64,000 nt of DNA from Cryoendolithus antarcticus (GCA_002077065.1 NAJO01000048.1:124001-188000); one strand, 5' to 3'; positions 33,409 to 44,650 are shown, counted from the first letter of the stretch. Made by a program: numbers and translations. Notes: a model not told the origin generated them from the sequence alone.

Positions 33409-36400
33409 TCACGTCCTAGCAGCACCACCACCGCTTCCACTCCTAACATCCCTCCCCCGTTTCTCGCGCCTAAAACACCCAAACTCCCCCTTCGTCCCCT
33501 CCCGTAACCGTTTCAACACCCCTCTCATAGCCGGCAACTCCCCTTCAAGCCTTGCACGAGCTTCATTATCCGTCCTCTCGTCCAACGTGAGATAAACTTG
33601 AGATTGCACCTCACTCGCCCTATCGGTAGTATAGTTATTGAGAGTTTGTGCCATGAATTCGACGTCCAGCGTGGCCTGCATAAGAGCCGAGAGGGTGTAG
33701 CGAGGTCGTGTTTTGAAGGCCGAGATCAGCGCGAGAGAGGAGTGCTCAAGGAGGTAGGAGAGAATTTGGTTCGTGAGTGGTGGGGCGGTGGTGGATACTT
33801 CGGAATGCACCAGGACCAATGCTAGTAGGACCTCGTAGACATACGGCCGGGCATCCGTTGGCCTTCCAGTCTCCGGTGCCCACGTGGGCGACGTGATACC
33901 GGCATTTATGGTGGCTTGCAGGGCTGTGATGGTAGGTTTGACGTAAGCTTGGAAGAGGCGGGCGTCGATCTGCGAGAGGACATCGCGGATCGTTTTGCTC
34001 TCTTCTGTGAGCTTGACGGAGAAGGACGACTCGAATTGCGCAATCAATTGGGGGATGATTTCGGATCGCAAATGTGCGAGGTTTGAGAGCGTAATCAAGC
34101 GGCGGACGTTCTGTAAGTTGTCGTCAGTATATTCTGGACCAGACGGCTGTTCCTCCAAGAATTGATAGTGTTTCCTGTGCGACTATCATGTGCACCACCA
34201 CTGTGATCATGAAGCGAGAGCATCGAAGAGAGACGAAGCTGGGGTGAACGTCTCTCAACGACGCTTCTCCTACATCTTCACAGCTGTGGTGCGCATGATC
34301 ATAGCACCTGCACCCACCAAATTTCCTCGAGAGCACGATGTTCACTCACCTGATTCCTCGCATCGAGCACCGCATTCTCTGCGTCCCCACCACTGCCACC
34401 AACAGCCCGGAGTGGCAGAGTCACTCCATCCGGATCATCCTCCTTCCTCCCATCAATACCCGGCCTTTCAGCATTCTCCACCGTGCCACTCAGCGCCTTA
34501 TACAGACTCGTAACAAAACAACCTCTTACAGCCTGCAGCAGCTTCGCGCTAGGCGGTACAATCACCTCCTCACCTCTCGCAGCGGCAGTCGTAGTAGCTT
34601 CGGAGATGTAAGCAATCTTCTGCATCCCCGCCAGGATCTTCTCTTCAAACGCCATGAATGTGCTAGGCATCGTTGTGAGATCTCTACGCTCTGTGTTCCG
34701 AACCCATAGCTCCATGTATTTGCAGCGCTCGGCGTCGGGCACCCAAGCAGCGCAGACGGCTTGGATGCAACGTTCTCGTGCTGCGCCAACGAGAAGCTTC
34801 AGTGGTTCGGCGCCGGAGCGCATGGTTCGAATGACGCCGAGGGAGGACATCTCGGTCGCTGCTGTGCCCACTAGAGCTAGTATGCGACTCAGGTAGTGCA
34901 CACCGCTCAAGCAGTTGCCTCCAGGTGGCCAGAAAGCGAATTTCTCCCACGATGCTCCGCTTCGAGGGCTAGGTGGCGGCACATCCTGCGGGAAGGAGAA
35001 GCTGCGCTTGATATGGGGATTCACAGTAGCTTGTGCCGAGTCAGGCGTAATGGGGGTAGGCGGTATGGGTGAGTACAGATCGCTCAAATCCTCGACTGGA
35101 GGGTCTGAGAAGAAAGTCAACACGTTCTCTCGTAACATATTCGCCAGGTCCTGTGCTCCTGAGCGTAGACTCGCAACATCGTCTGGTTCAAGTTCGAGAT
35201 GTTCGAGACCGGCTGCAAAGACTGCTGCAGGGAAGGCCTTTTGAGCCTTATTATCGATAAAAGACTGTGTGGCTTCCCAGAATTCGATGACTTCTCCCAG
35301 TACGCCCTCGGTTATCGATAGAAGGGCGTTGATACTGGCGTATACTTTCTCCCAGAAGGCAGTGATACTCGGCGTATCGATGGCCGAAGTGCTGCCCATG
35401 ACGAGTTGTGTCGACGTAACGCCTCCGGCTGAACGAAGGTATTGTGCAAGTGCTTTGGCATCGGGGTTCCCATTGTTAGCAAGTCGTCGTCGAAGGATCT
35501 CGATCTCAATCCTGCTCCGTTCGAACGATCGTGCTATCTTGTCTTTCAGATACAAAGAGCGGCTGTTTAGCCACTGCCATATGGGATTCTCATCAACGCC
35601 AAGCTGTAGCAAAACTCCAATAAGCTCCATGTGGAGCTCTTTATCAGTGTCATCAACAACGGCCTTTGGTTTTCGACCGTGACCCGTCTTCAATCGTCGC
35701 CACACCTCGCGTTTGAACGTTTCGATTTGCGCTGACACGTCATGCCACATACGCGCCGTTAGTATGATCTGATTGACTTCCTGCTCGGACAAGGACGCAT
35801 TGTTCGATCGTGCGTAGTCAGCAATGGTACGCGCCTCGTCGGCGTACTTCTTCGCGAGTCGACAATCTGCGATCACAGTGTCGTAGTCATTCTTTCGAAC
35901 GGCCTCAAAGACGCTCCCACTAAGCCTGAACACTTCTTTGTGTTGCTCCATGGAACCAAGTATGGCCTTCAAGCCCTCCTCGCGTTCTCTACCACCCAAA
36001 GCAGGTCCCCAGACCTCTTCAGCCTTGATTGCGACCTCCGTTAACGGTGCTTTGATCCCTTGTACACCATACTCGCTCTCCTTTGTCAGGGCATTCTTCT
36101 TCTTATCTGAAGGTAGGGGCTTATTCGCAGGGCTAAAAGGATTGCTCGAGTTCCTGAAATGACTCTGGTTCTTGCTAGTCTGCCGAGAATGCGGTCTACG
36201 GTCTTTAGCTGGCTCCAGAGGTTCTGCACCCTGTGTACGCATCTCCGTGTACACGTTGTCGATGGTGGCCTTAGCACGCACGAACTTCTCGAAATTGCTC
36301 TCCACCAAAACCTTCAAGGACGCGCTCTTCTGCTCGATGCTCCGACTCAGGAAGTCCAAGCCCTGTAGTAGCTCCTGTGTACTCGCGTCCTGGTGTACCT

Positions 36401-36815
36401 GGGCTAGGAACAGCTGCGGGGAGAAGCTAGTGCTCGATAGCATGAACTGGTTCCGCAGGCCGTCCTCGTCCACTGGCAGCCCTCGTCGCCGTAGTTCTGC
36501 TGCCACACTGGACGCCATGCCCAGCGGATCAGGCTCATCTTTCTGCACAAGACTATCCACTCCTCCAGCCGTCTTTTGGGTGCCAGATAGTCCCAGGGAG
36601 CGTAGGCTCGCATGCCGGTCGATAGACTTGTATGTGGCCGAAAGACGTGACTCTCTCACATTTCCGTTGCGGTGCTTCGGCTGCTGTACATCACTTCCGG
36701 AATCGGAATCGCTGTCGTCTTCACCGCGGAGAGGCTGCGGCCACTCATTTGGATACGGGTTCGTCAGGTGATATCGACTGAGCAAGTCGTGTTCCTTACT
36801 CGCGCTCACAGGCAT
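33409..36815 (-). CDS. SEC5: Exocyst complex component Sec5
   Basis: An exocyst subunit for vesicle tethering at growth sites. Exons are 36815-34350 and 34110-33409 (1055 residues). The intron (34349-34111, 239 nt) is long for this genome and ends TACTGACGACAACTTACAG, a good branch and acceptor. The open frame extends to a GTG at 36845, so the ATG at 36815 (MPVSASKEHDLLSRY) is used. The Sec5 N-terminal core is clear: KDEPDPLG, NQFMLSSTSFSPQLFLAQVH, QELLQGLDFLSRSIEQKSAS and VESNFEKFVRAKATIDNVYT. The rest is helical-rod sequence. The C-terminus is basic (KRGRDVRSGSGGG). Length is normal for filamentous fungi. Confidence 0.94.
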
Positions 36816-37768
36816 CGCGTTGGCGTGAACGGAGTCCCGACGCACAGTGTGTTATCGTAGGCTACGTGTACCAACCACTGAGATGCATTGGAGCTACGAG
36901 ACTCATATGAGGTCGGTGTCTCGGGATAGCCCGTTGCCGACAACAAGATTAACTCGAAGTCCTTCATTAGCTGTTTGTCACCATAACTTGCTCTCAGCAG
37001 CTCATCGGTCACGCCCTCGCCTCTGCCCGCTGTTACATTTCACGGCGCGAAAGGCTAGCAATGCAGCCAATGGCAGCATTTAAGTGCTCTGGCTGAACTG
37101 GGAGAGGCATCTTCATAACGGTTCGACTGATCACAGATCGACTATCAGCAACAGGCGCGTGTGCGTCGCTGGTGCTCTCATCTGAGCCTCTCAGAAGACC
37201 CTGCAACGCTTTTATGCTTGTGCAGATATACTCACCACAGCCAGTCGACTAGTCTGCCCCTGTGAGAGCCGCTCCCGCAGTAAACGACCCTCGTCAACGC
37301 GGTAGTAGATAAAGTCGTTTCACCAGCTAGTCTGATTGAAGCGCTGCCTGTGATTTATGCTCAGCGAGAGTTGAGAGCATTGTTTGACTTGCGGCTGGGA
37401 AGGTAGGGCAGTGTACATATACTGTCGATCTTGAACTCGAGATGGATCGCTGCTAAGAACGGAAGTCGACCGAGTGTTAGCATGCATGAGGAGCTAAACA
37501 AGCACTTCGATCCAGCGAGATCACTTTCACTGCTCTTGAGATTGGAAGAGATCTTATGCTGTCGACATTTACATCATGATTGTCTAGTCTTCTCGGGGCT
37601 GTGGTTTCGCTCGAAATATGGCGCAATAGCTCGGTCCCCTGTTAACGGACGAATTTCTTCAGCACCGTGCAAGCACGATGGCAGACATCCCGTCGACATT
37701 CACTCACTAAGCTCTGCTACCTGATCCTCGTGCTCGAGAGAGCACCTCTGCAGTACGCTACTTGTCGC
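36816..37768. other. Intergenic, about 950 bp
   Basis: Upstream of SEC5 and downstream of the DUF6594 gene. No gene, tRNA or repeat recognised apart from the hairpin at its right edge. Confidence 0.45.
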
Positions 37769-37783
37769 TCAATGCGACAAGTA
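37759..37783. other. Perfect 10-bp inverted repeat (hairpin)
   Basis: TACTTGTCGC, a 5-base loop TCAAT, then GCGACAAGTA. On the minus strand the loop contains the TGA that ends the extended DUF6594 frame. It could form an RNA hairpin at that gene's 3' end. Confidence 0.5.
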
Positions 37784-37852
37784 AATGACCAGAATGGCCA
37801 TGTATCCAGCAGTCCCTGTCAACACCTCAGCCGATTTGTTACCCATAGCGCC

Positions 37853-38762
37853 TCAAAGCCCGAGCGCAAACAGCGTGGTCGATCCGATGATCAAGCCCAG
37901 CCTCGATGCCTCGTTATCAACATGCTCGAGCCACCAGCATGATCCGAGAAGCATTCCAAGCCCCGCAATCAACGTGAGAAGTGTTGCAGCACTGTCCATC
38001 GCAGTATCACTCCAGTACTGGGCCACGCCTTCTTCGTCGTAATCACTTCGTCGTCTTGTCCGGAAGATGGAGCGCCTTACGGGCATATGTTGGAGGGTGA
38101 CGGCGAACATTGACTGTTGTAGTGGGATGAGTTGGAAGAGGTCATCCTCGTGACCGAGATCGTGGCGCTCGCTGTTGTCAATTGCATGGGCATAGGTGGC
38201 ATGCCAATTCTTCAGATTCGTGACGTCGCGCGCTGCAGCTCGGGGTAGAGCGCGCAGGGATGCGAAGCTGGAGAGCAAACCATCTGCAAGTCGAGAATCA
38301 GCAATTGTAAAGCACGGGCCCATTTGTCGAACCAAGAATCTTCAATGCTACTCACTATACTCTGAGAGCGTTCGAGTAAACTCGGCTAGGATCCCGCGTC
38401 GCTCAGGGACAGGATTATAGTCTAGACCAAAGCAGCTCAAGTTTTCCGAAGGATCCTTCATCCCGTACGCATCCCAATCGTGCAATCTTCGCTCGAGGAC
38501 TGCGATGTCATGCTGCAGGCTAAGCAGACAACGAGCTTGCGTTTGACTAAATCGTCGAAGGACCATACAGTCGTGGGAGGATCCCAGGTGCCGAGCATAG
38601 GCCGGATACCCGTAGTACTTCCATGCCTTCAATCGCCTTGCATCTGAGGTCTGACTGGCATAGTTGGCCTCGTTATTGGGAGAGAGAGCCAGTGGCTCCG
38701 TCTAGTCAAGACCATGTAGCTTGGGTTGAGTCCAGGACACTCACATATTCTCGAAGCGCCAT
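37853..38762 (-). CDS. DUF6594 protein, C-terminus apparently cut by a premature stop
   Basis: A fungal membrane-associated family of unknown role. Exons are 38762-38745, 38701-38356 and 38283-37853 (264 residues; introns 43 and 71 nt). The family start is clear: WKYYGYPAYARHLGSSHDCM and VLRRFSQTQARCLLSLQHDI, then a helical middle and a membrane segment, AATLLTLIAGLGMLLGSCWW. A second, RLGLIIGSTTLFALGL, runs straight into TGA at 37855-37853. Reading on in frame gives 27 more residues with the family-like tail NKSAEVLTGTAGYMAILVIY, ending at TGA 37771-37769. The family usually has that tail, so the first TGA looks premature. The start could also be 38861. Confidence 0.7.
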
Positions 38763-40375
38763 GTTTGGATTACGCCCAATCGCAACGAATCGACTAAAAG
38801 CACAGCGACAAATTCCAAGTGGACAAATTGAGTGATCCACGATGCTCCTCTGGAGAGACATGATAAAGAGCTGAGGTGAGGTCCTATCAATACGATGGCG
38901 TGACAGCGTTGTGTCACTCAAGCCACGGCGGTCTCACGAATGAGGAGAAGGGTGGCTGCAAGAAGCGAAAGATCAGGCGATCATAGAACTCGTCGAGTTC
39001 GCCGTCAGCATTGCTAGCTAAGCGTCTCAATTTGTACAAGATTACTCTGTGTCTTTGGTGGTGGCGGACTCCCATCGAATTGTTTGCAGATAGCTGTTTC
39101 TGGAGCACCTACATGACTCTGTGCAAAGCTTCCCACCAAGATCATTCCATCCCCTTAGGCTTGCCAGTGATCATTCTGTCCAACATGGCGCGGATCGGAA
39201 ATGATGGGAGCATCGCAATGAGTATGGCGGTGTATGAGCCGGGAATTCTACAGAGGGATGGCTTTCTACGCCGCACTTACCGTCGCATCGCGAACATACT
39301 ACAGCCCACGCGCCAGGGCACTTCAGCAATCCAAGTACAGCCGACTCAAACTACTCCAGCAGCAATTCCCAGACCGGATCGCATAGTCTGCACAACATGC
39401 AAGCATTGTCGAAGCTGCAACCAGTATGCCCGTCTCGGTGGACATGGTGCATGCTGGAGCTGGGAAGACAGATGCACCAAGCATACAAGCCCCTCGTAGG
39501 GTCAGAACTCTTCGACATTCACCGTCAGCGTTCACAAACGACTAATAGATGGCGACACGGGCTTGTCGCAAAAGGACGCACCGCCGACCTTGACAACTCT
39601 CGTGCTCGGGGGTTGTCTGCACGCGACATTGTAGAAGGCGGCTGTAGGCTCGTGAGCTCGCGTGCCGAGCTAGGCAGACCAAGAGCCATCACAGGATCGC
39701 CTGTTCGCTGATCGCATCTGGAGTACATGAGGCGGCTCCAAGATGGGTGTTGCTTATAGCGGCGTGTGGTAGGGCAGCGGAAATGGATGGTCAGCCAGCA
39801 AAGTGTCAATCTCCAGCTTCCAGATTCGGACTCATACGCCGCGTTGGTAGTTGACCTGTCCTAGTGTCGTTCCTTGACACGGCGCGGCGAACACGGATAC
39901 ATCAGGCAAAGATACCTCAGGCAAAGATACCTGACGGGAGAATGCTGCATTGATACAGTAGCAAGGTGGAGGTGACGGCTGCGCCCTGTGGCGCACGCCC
40001 CGGAGTGGGGAACAGTACATGAACAGCGCATGAACACCTCAGCTCTCGAGATCGACTCATGTGCAGGTAGAGGCCATCATTGGCTCTGGCATTCATGGCT
40101 GAGGCCAGGCAGCATTGCAGTCATCGCTTGCCGCACACCGGTGTCTCCGCATCTGCATCGCGGCGTGCTTAGCGTAGGCAGGTCTCGTCTATGAAGCTGA
40201 TCGAGTCTCGTATACATAAGGTGCCTACATATACCGCTAGCTGCTCCCGTACTTGTCGACGTGGAGCAGTAGGATCATTCATAGCTTTACTTTGATACAT
40301 CAAGCAGCTTCTAGATCCACATTCTTTGCTAGTACAGTCTATCTCATCGACCACTAGCAAGCATTCGAGGCATCA
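38763..40375. other. Gene-poor stretch, 1.6 kb
   Basis: No gene supported. A 162-codon plus-strand frame (39011-39499) begins with TTG and has a Cys-rich patch (CTTCKHCRSCNQY) but no family match or splice support. A 15-bp tandem repeat lies at 39901-39930. Confidence 0.45.
39901..39930. repeat. 15-bp tandem repeat, 2 copies
   Basis: ATCAGGCAAAGATAC is followed directly by CTCAGGCAAAGATAC, differing only in the first base. GATAC also precedes the first copy and CTGA follows the second. Confidence 0.75.
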
Positions 40376-43261
40376 ATGAACGAGCTACCAGTGAATCAGC
40401 TATCTGGGAACGACACTACATCAACTCCCTTAGGCGACTCTGCCATACATACTCCCGGATCATCCATCTCCAGCACGTCATCGAGCTCTCTCGGACGCCG
40501 CACACACAGAACTGGTGACAACATGGCGGACAGTACTACAGGGTCCGCGGCGACGGCGAGTGAGAGACAGGAAGAAGTCGCGACAGAGTCAACCCAGCTG
40601 GCTGCAAACACATCGGCAGACGCCGAGGCATCGAAGTGCGACAAGGCCGCCGCGAAGAAGGCGAAGTGCAAGAATCACAAGCACAAGACGAAGCAGACGT
40701 CAACGAAGCAGGATAAGAAACGCAAATCGCGGAGGAAGCCTGTCGAGGATTCGTCGAGCTCTGACAGCAGCTCTGTCGATGCTGAGTCGTCGAGTGACAA
40801 ATCATCTAGCGACGATGAGGCCGTCAAGACAAGGAGCAAGAAGCGCAAGTTCAAGGACAAGAAGCTTCGCAAGACAAAGAAGTTAGAGTCCAGTAGTGAG
40901 GAAAGCTCAGAGTCGGAGGCATCGGAGCAATCAGAGTCAGAGGACAGTGACAGCTCATCTGAGGACGAGAAGTCCAAGAAGAAGAAAAAGGCAGCCGCGA
41001 AGAAGGCATCCAAGAAAGCCGCGAAGAAGTCCAAGAAGGAGAAAGTTGCTTCTTCAGCCTCAGAAGACAAAGATGGCAGTGACCCCCGGCGAACGAGTAT
41101 GCAGACACTGCAAGCCCAGATCGATGAACTCAGGCTTCAGACCACGAAGAAAACCAAGGAGAAGACAGGGAAGGACAAGGGTCTGCCATTCAAGAAGGTC
41201 GATCAGCTCTGGGACACCACCCGCCACGAGTGGACTCTGCGGGAGAGCTCGGGCAGGGACGAGAGTGAGTACGCAGACTACGCCTTCCTTGTCCGGCGGA
41301 CGTTCAACTACGAGAACGAATTCGTGTGCACACTCATCGACATCAAGGCAAAAGCGTTGCGTGCGGCACTTTCAGAGGTGATGAAAGATTGTAAGCGAGT
41401 CAGCCTGGAAGCCGAGGAGCCGACCATCGATCCCAACTTGCTCTTCTTGTACCTTGAGGAGTTGCGTGCGTACTACAAGAAGACGCTGAAGGTCAAGATC
41501 AAGGCTGAGAAGAAGCGCAAAGCTGCTAAGAAGCTTGAGTCGCAACGCAAGATGGTCATGACTCTCGTGGCTTATATCGACGAGGACTACAGTGTCATCA
41601 AGAAGACTCTCTACCCGCTGATTGCAGCAGGGAACATCACCTTCGAATTGCTCTGGGCACTGTACAAGCCTAACGAGATCGCCATCTCATCCTGCTATGG
41701 CTCATGGGAAGAGCCGCGGTGCTTCAAGGTTGAGCACGCCAACAAGCTCAAGTCTATGACCCGAGGCGAGTGGTACGCAGTAGAGGGTCGATATCTCGAA
41801 TATGACGGCAAGAATTTCGGCTACGGCGAGTACGAGGCTGCTGTCGAAGAGTTCAAGGGCCCTCGCAAGATCACCAGCCTCGCCACGTATCCGTTGAAGT
41901 ATCATCAAGACCCAGAGGGCGTCAAGAAAATGATCATCGAGCGAGGCAGGCACTTTACAAGCTTGGAAGGAATGGCCTACCGCTTCCACAAAGGTCTCGC
42001 CTTCCACAAGAAGAAGAAGAACCAGATTGTCAAGATCAACATTAACGGCCGCGTAATGATTGATCCTCAGACCTTCCGCCGCATCAACCCGAACTATTCA
42101 ATCTCCTCTATCAAGCCGCATGAGGACGACGAAGTCTTCTCCGACGATGAGGAAGACTCCGACGACTGCTGCTGCGGCTCCGATTCCGACGACGATCAAG
42201 CACAGGCAGGCGGCGACGACCTTTCAGCCAAGAAGAAGTACCGCATGGTCAAAGTCGGCGAAGAATACCACATGGTCGAAGTAGACGTCGATGAAGACGG
42301 CGCCATCGTTCGCCCGAACACCGTCACAGCCATGGCCCAAGCCGGCAAAGCTCCAGTTTACACCGACGAAGACCTGCTGCTCACATCTCCCGTCGTGCTG
42401 GGCTTCGCCTTCAATGAGAAACTCTGGCTCGAATTCTCCCTCTCGGGTATCAGAGATATCGAATACAACGAAGCGGCCTTCTCCTCGCTCGTCCTGCCGC
42501 CAAACCAGAAATCGATCGTCCGCGCTCTGGTTGAGAGCCATAAATTCCACGCTGCAAAGACAATCGACGACGTCGTGCAAGGCAAGGGTAAAGGCCTCGT
42601 AGCCGTCCTCCACGGCCCACCAGGCACAGGCAAAACCCTCACCGCCGAAGGTATCTCCGAACTCCTTAAATGCCCCCTCTACATGGTCTCCGCCGGCGAG
42701 CTGGGCACAGACCCTGCAAAGCTGGAACTCGAACTCCAAAAGATCCTCGATATCGCGCATTCCTGGGGCGCCGTCCTGCTCCTAGACGAAGCGGACGTCT
42801 TCCTCGAGAAACGCGAAGTCCACGACATCCACCGCAACGCTTTGGTGTCAATCTTCCTGCGCCTACTAGAGTATTTCCAAGGCATCCTCTTCTTGACCAC
42901 CAACCGCGTGGAGACTTTCGACGACGCCTTCCAATCCCGAATCCACGTCGCGCTGCGCTACGGCGACCTGACAAGCAAAGCCAAACGTTCCGTGTGGGCC
43001 ATGTTCCTTGATAAGTGTCGCGCGCAGCCTGGCACCAAGGTCGCGGAGTTCGGAGATAAGGAGCTCGATGCGCTGGCGCGGCATCGCTTGAATGGACGGC
43101 AGATTAAGAATGTTGTCAGGACTGCGCAGGCGTTGGCGTTGAATGAGGAGGGCGTGCTGGGCATGGAGCAGATCGGAAGGGTGTTGGAGGTTGCGGAGAG
43201 TTTTGAGAGGGATTTGAGGGGTGGTGTGGGGTATGTGGAGGCCATGAGGAGTTATACTTGA
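40376..43261 (+). CDS. AAA-family ATPase with long charged N-terminus
   Basis: Single exon, 961 residues. Residues about 85-245 are extreme low complexity, alternating Lys-rich blocks (KKAAKKSKKEKV) and Ser/Asp/Glu-rich blocks (SSSSDSSSVDAESSSDKSSS). This looks like a nuclear or nucleolar charged tail with many possible casein-kinase-2 sites. A middle region (about 265-600, including DQLWDTTRHEWTLRE and SCYGSWEEPRCFKVEHANKL) matches the domain that precedes the ATPase in this fungal family (DUF7025-type, from recall). A Cys/Asp patch, DDCCCGSDSDDD, follows. The AAA module has Walker A GPPGTGKT, Walker B AVLLLDEADVFLE, sensor 1 FLTTNR, and an arginine-finger region FDDAFQSRIH. All catalytic motifs are intact, so it should hydrolyse ATP. 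The substrate is unknown. Confidence 0.9.
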   Translation: MNELPVNQLSGNDTTSTPLGDSAIHTPGSSISSTSSSSLGRRTHRTGDNMADSTTGSAATASERQEEVATESTQLAANTSADAEASKCDKAAAKKAKCKNHKHKTKQTSTKQDKKRKSRRKPVEDSSSSDSSSVDAESSSDKSSSDDEAVKTRSKKRKFKDKKLRKTKKLESSSEESSESEASEQSESEDSDSSSEDEKSKKKKKAAAKKASKKAAKKSKKEKVASSASEDKDGSDPRRTSMQTLQAQIDELRLQTTKKTKEKTGKDKGLPFKKVDQLWDTTRHEWTLRESSGRDESEYADYAFLVRRTFNYENEFVCTLIDIKAKALRAALSEVMKDCKRVSLEAEEPTIDPNLLFLYLEELRAYYKKTLKVKIKAEKKRKAAKKLESQRKMVMTLVAYIDEDYSVIKKTLYPLIAAGNITFELLWALYKPNEIAISSCYGSWEEPRCFKVEHANKLKSMTRGEWYAVEGRYLEYDGKNFGYGEYEAAVEEFKGPRKITSLATYPLKYHQDPEGVKKMIIERGRHFTSLEGMAYRFHKGLAFHKKKKNQIVKININGRVMIDPQTFRRINPNYSISSIKPHEDDEVFSDDEEDSDDCCCGSDSDDDQAQAGGDDLSAKKKYRMVKVGEEYHMVEVDVDEDGAIVRPNTVTAMAQAGKAPVYTDEDLLLTSPVVLGFAFNEKLWLEFSLSGIRDIEYNEAAFSSLVLPPNQKSIVRALVESHKFHAAKTIDDVVQGKGKGLVAVLHGPPGTGKTLTAEGISELLKCPLYMVSAGELGTDPAKLELELQKILDIAHSWGAVLLLDEADVFLEKREVHDIHRNALVSIFLRLLEYFQGILFLTTNRVETFDDAFQSRIHVALRYGDLTSKAKRSVWAMFLDKCRAQPGTKVAEFGDKELDALARHRLNGRQIKNVVRTAQALALNEEGVLGMEQIGRVLEVAESFERDLRGGVGYVEAMRSYT

Positions 43262-43746
43262 GCGCGAGAAGGGGTCGTGATCGAGATCATTTGGACGATT
43301 GATGAATTGACGGGAAGCATGATTGTATACGGTGTACAGGTAGATGGTTGTGTTGCATGGAGATCTCGCCTCCATGTACTACAGCTGCGATTGGGAGGCA
43401 TAGAGACTTCCTCAATTACCAGCATCTTTCAGGGCTTGATACTCGCATGACGCTAACGGCTGGCTGCAGGTCTCGTTGTTTCACAGCATAGCTGGTCCTC
43501 TCTGATTGATTTGCAACTGCATAGTTCTAAATAACGATCCCCATCTTCTGCTGCAAGGCATGCGTTGCCCACGTGGCAAGCCTGCTATAGTCCCGCCTAT
43601 TGTGTAACATTTCGAGGAGCGTCGATCATCACTGTTTTGCGAACAACATCTGTATTTTATGACGCAGAGCACTGGGTTCTAGCCAATGTAGTGGACCTCC
43701 CAATGGCTCGATGGTTCGACAGTCCCAAACTGTGTCTGCCCACAAC
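43262..43746. other. Intergenic, about 480 bp
   Basis: 3' flank of the AAA ATPase and of the decayed paralogue. No gene recognised. Confidence 0.45.
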
Positions 43747-44650
43747 CTAGCAGTATGTATGTTCCTGTTCCTTGCACTCTGATCTCGTCGGCGGTCGCTC
43801 GTGCATATCTGTCAATTGAGTTTGACTGTTCCAGCAACCACCCTTCCGAGAGACGGGTTTTCGGGTTTTGCACCTGTGCATACCATCTAACATGTTCTCA
43901 GAGAGAAGCTTGAACGATCCCGGAGGACTGCGGATCGAGTCAAACATCTTATCGCGATTTCTCTCATATGCTCGACCTCGTGCTGAGGCTGTGTAGGCTA
44001 CTCGCGGCACTTCGGCTCGAGACTGATTCTGGGCCTCTGGACTGATAGCAGAATTATCGAACACTCCTTCAACGTGCACAAAGTACTGCTGGGCAAGCTT
44101 GATCATCCGCTCTTCGAGATAGCTAGTCCGTCGTGCGTAGATCGCTGGGAGGACTTGGTGCTAGTCCGTCTAAAGTTTCTGAGCCAGCGCTTCGAGGCCG
44201 TGGTCCCGCAGGACGCCGTGGGGACTACCCTTGTAGCCCGCGAACATGCCCTGGTACTTGTTGAACCGCATGATCATGAGCGCGACGCATTCGACGGACA
44301 GGTGAAGGGCCTTGCGCGGCTCGTGGGTGTGCTTCCAAAACACAGGGGCGATCCGCTCGCGATCATTATCGGTGATTTTACATGGACACCCTGCATCGAA
44401 CTGCAGCAGTCGGCTCAGATGAATGTGATGATCACGGTCGGCCGTAGTGAGCGTGACATTGCTCACCCTGGCTTTGTCACAGCGGTAGTCGACGCATAGA
44501 CAAAACCGGAGAAACGTGCGGAGTTTTTCGACTTCTTCCGTCGCGTACTCGGCGTCCTGCTTATGCGCTACGACCGTGCTGAGCGGTTGGAGCAAAGAGC
44601 GCGGATTCGTAGTCTGGTATATCAACTGACGTGTACGGTGGCGGGTCTTG
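43747..44650 (-). pseudogene. Decayed paralogue of the orphan gene at 1979-3061
   Basis: Reading down the minus strand, DPPPYTSVD aligns with GPPSYTTGD of the intact copy. A frame change at about 44594-44596 (a run of three T on the coding strand) leads to LLQPLSTVVAHKQ, then LRTFLRFCLCVDYRC, THEPRKALHLSVECVA and HGVLRDHGLEALAQKL. Two in-frame TAG codons follow at once (44172-44170 and 44163-44161), just where the intact copy reads WVDRN. Similarity then resumes in the same frame (SARGRAYERNRDK against SERGTAYDRDRQ) to a stop at 43747. One frameshift and two stops mean it cannot make the full protein. The long open frame upstream of 44650 is not homologous and looks accidental. Confidence 0.75.

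Noticed and set aside
34111..34349. Extra coding exon inside the long SEC5 intron
   Set aside because: The short open stretch before 34110 contains the branch and acceptor signals themselves and has no family match.
39011..39499. Plus-strand 162-codon frame with a Cys-rich patch
   Set aside because: Starts from TTG and the Cys spacing (CTTCKHCRSC) fits no zinc motif I know. Left as unsupported.
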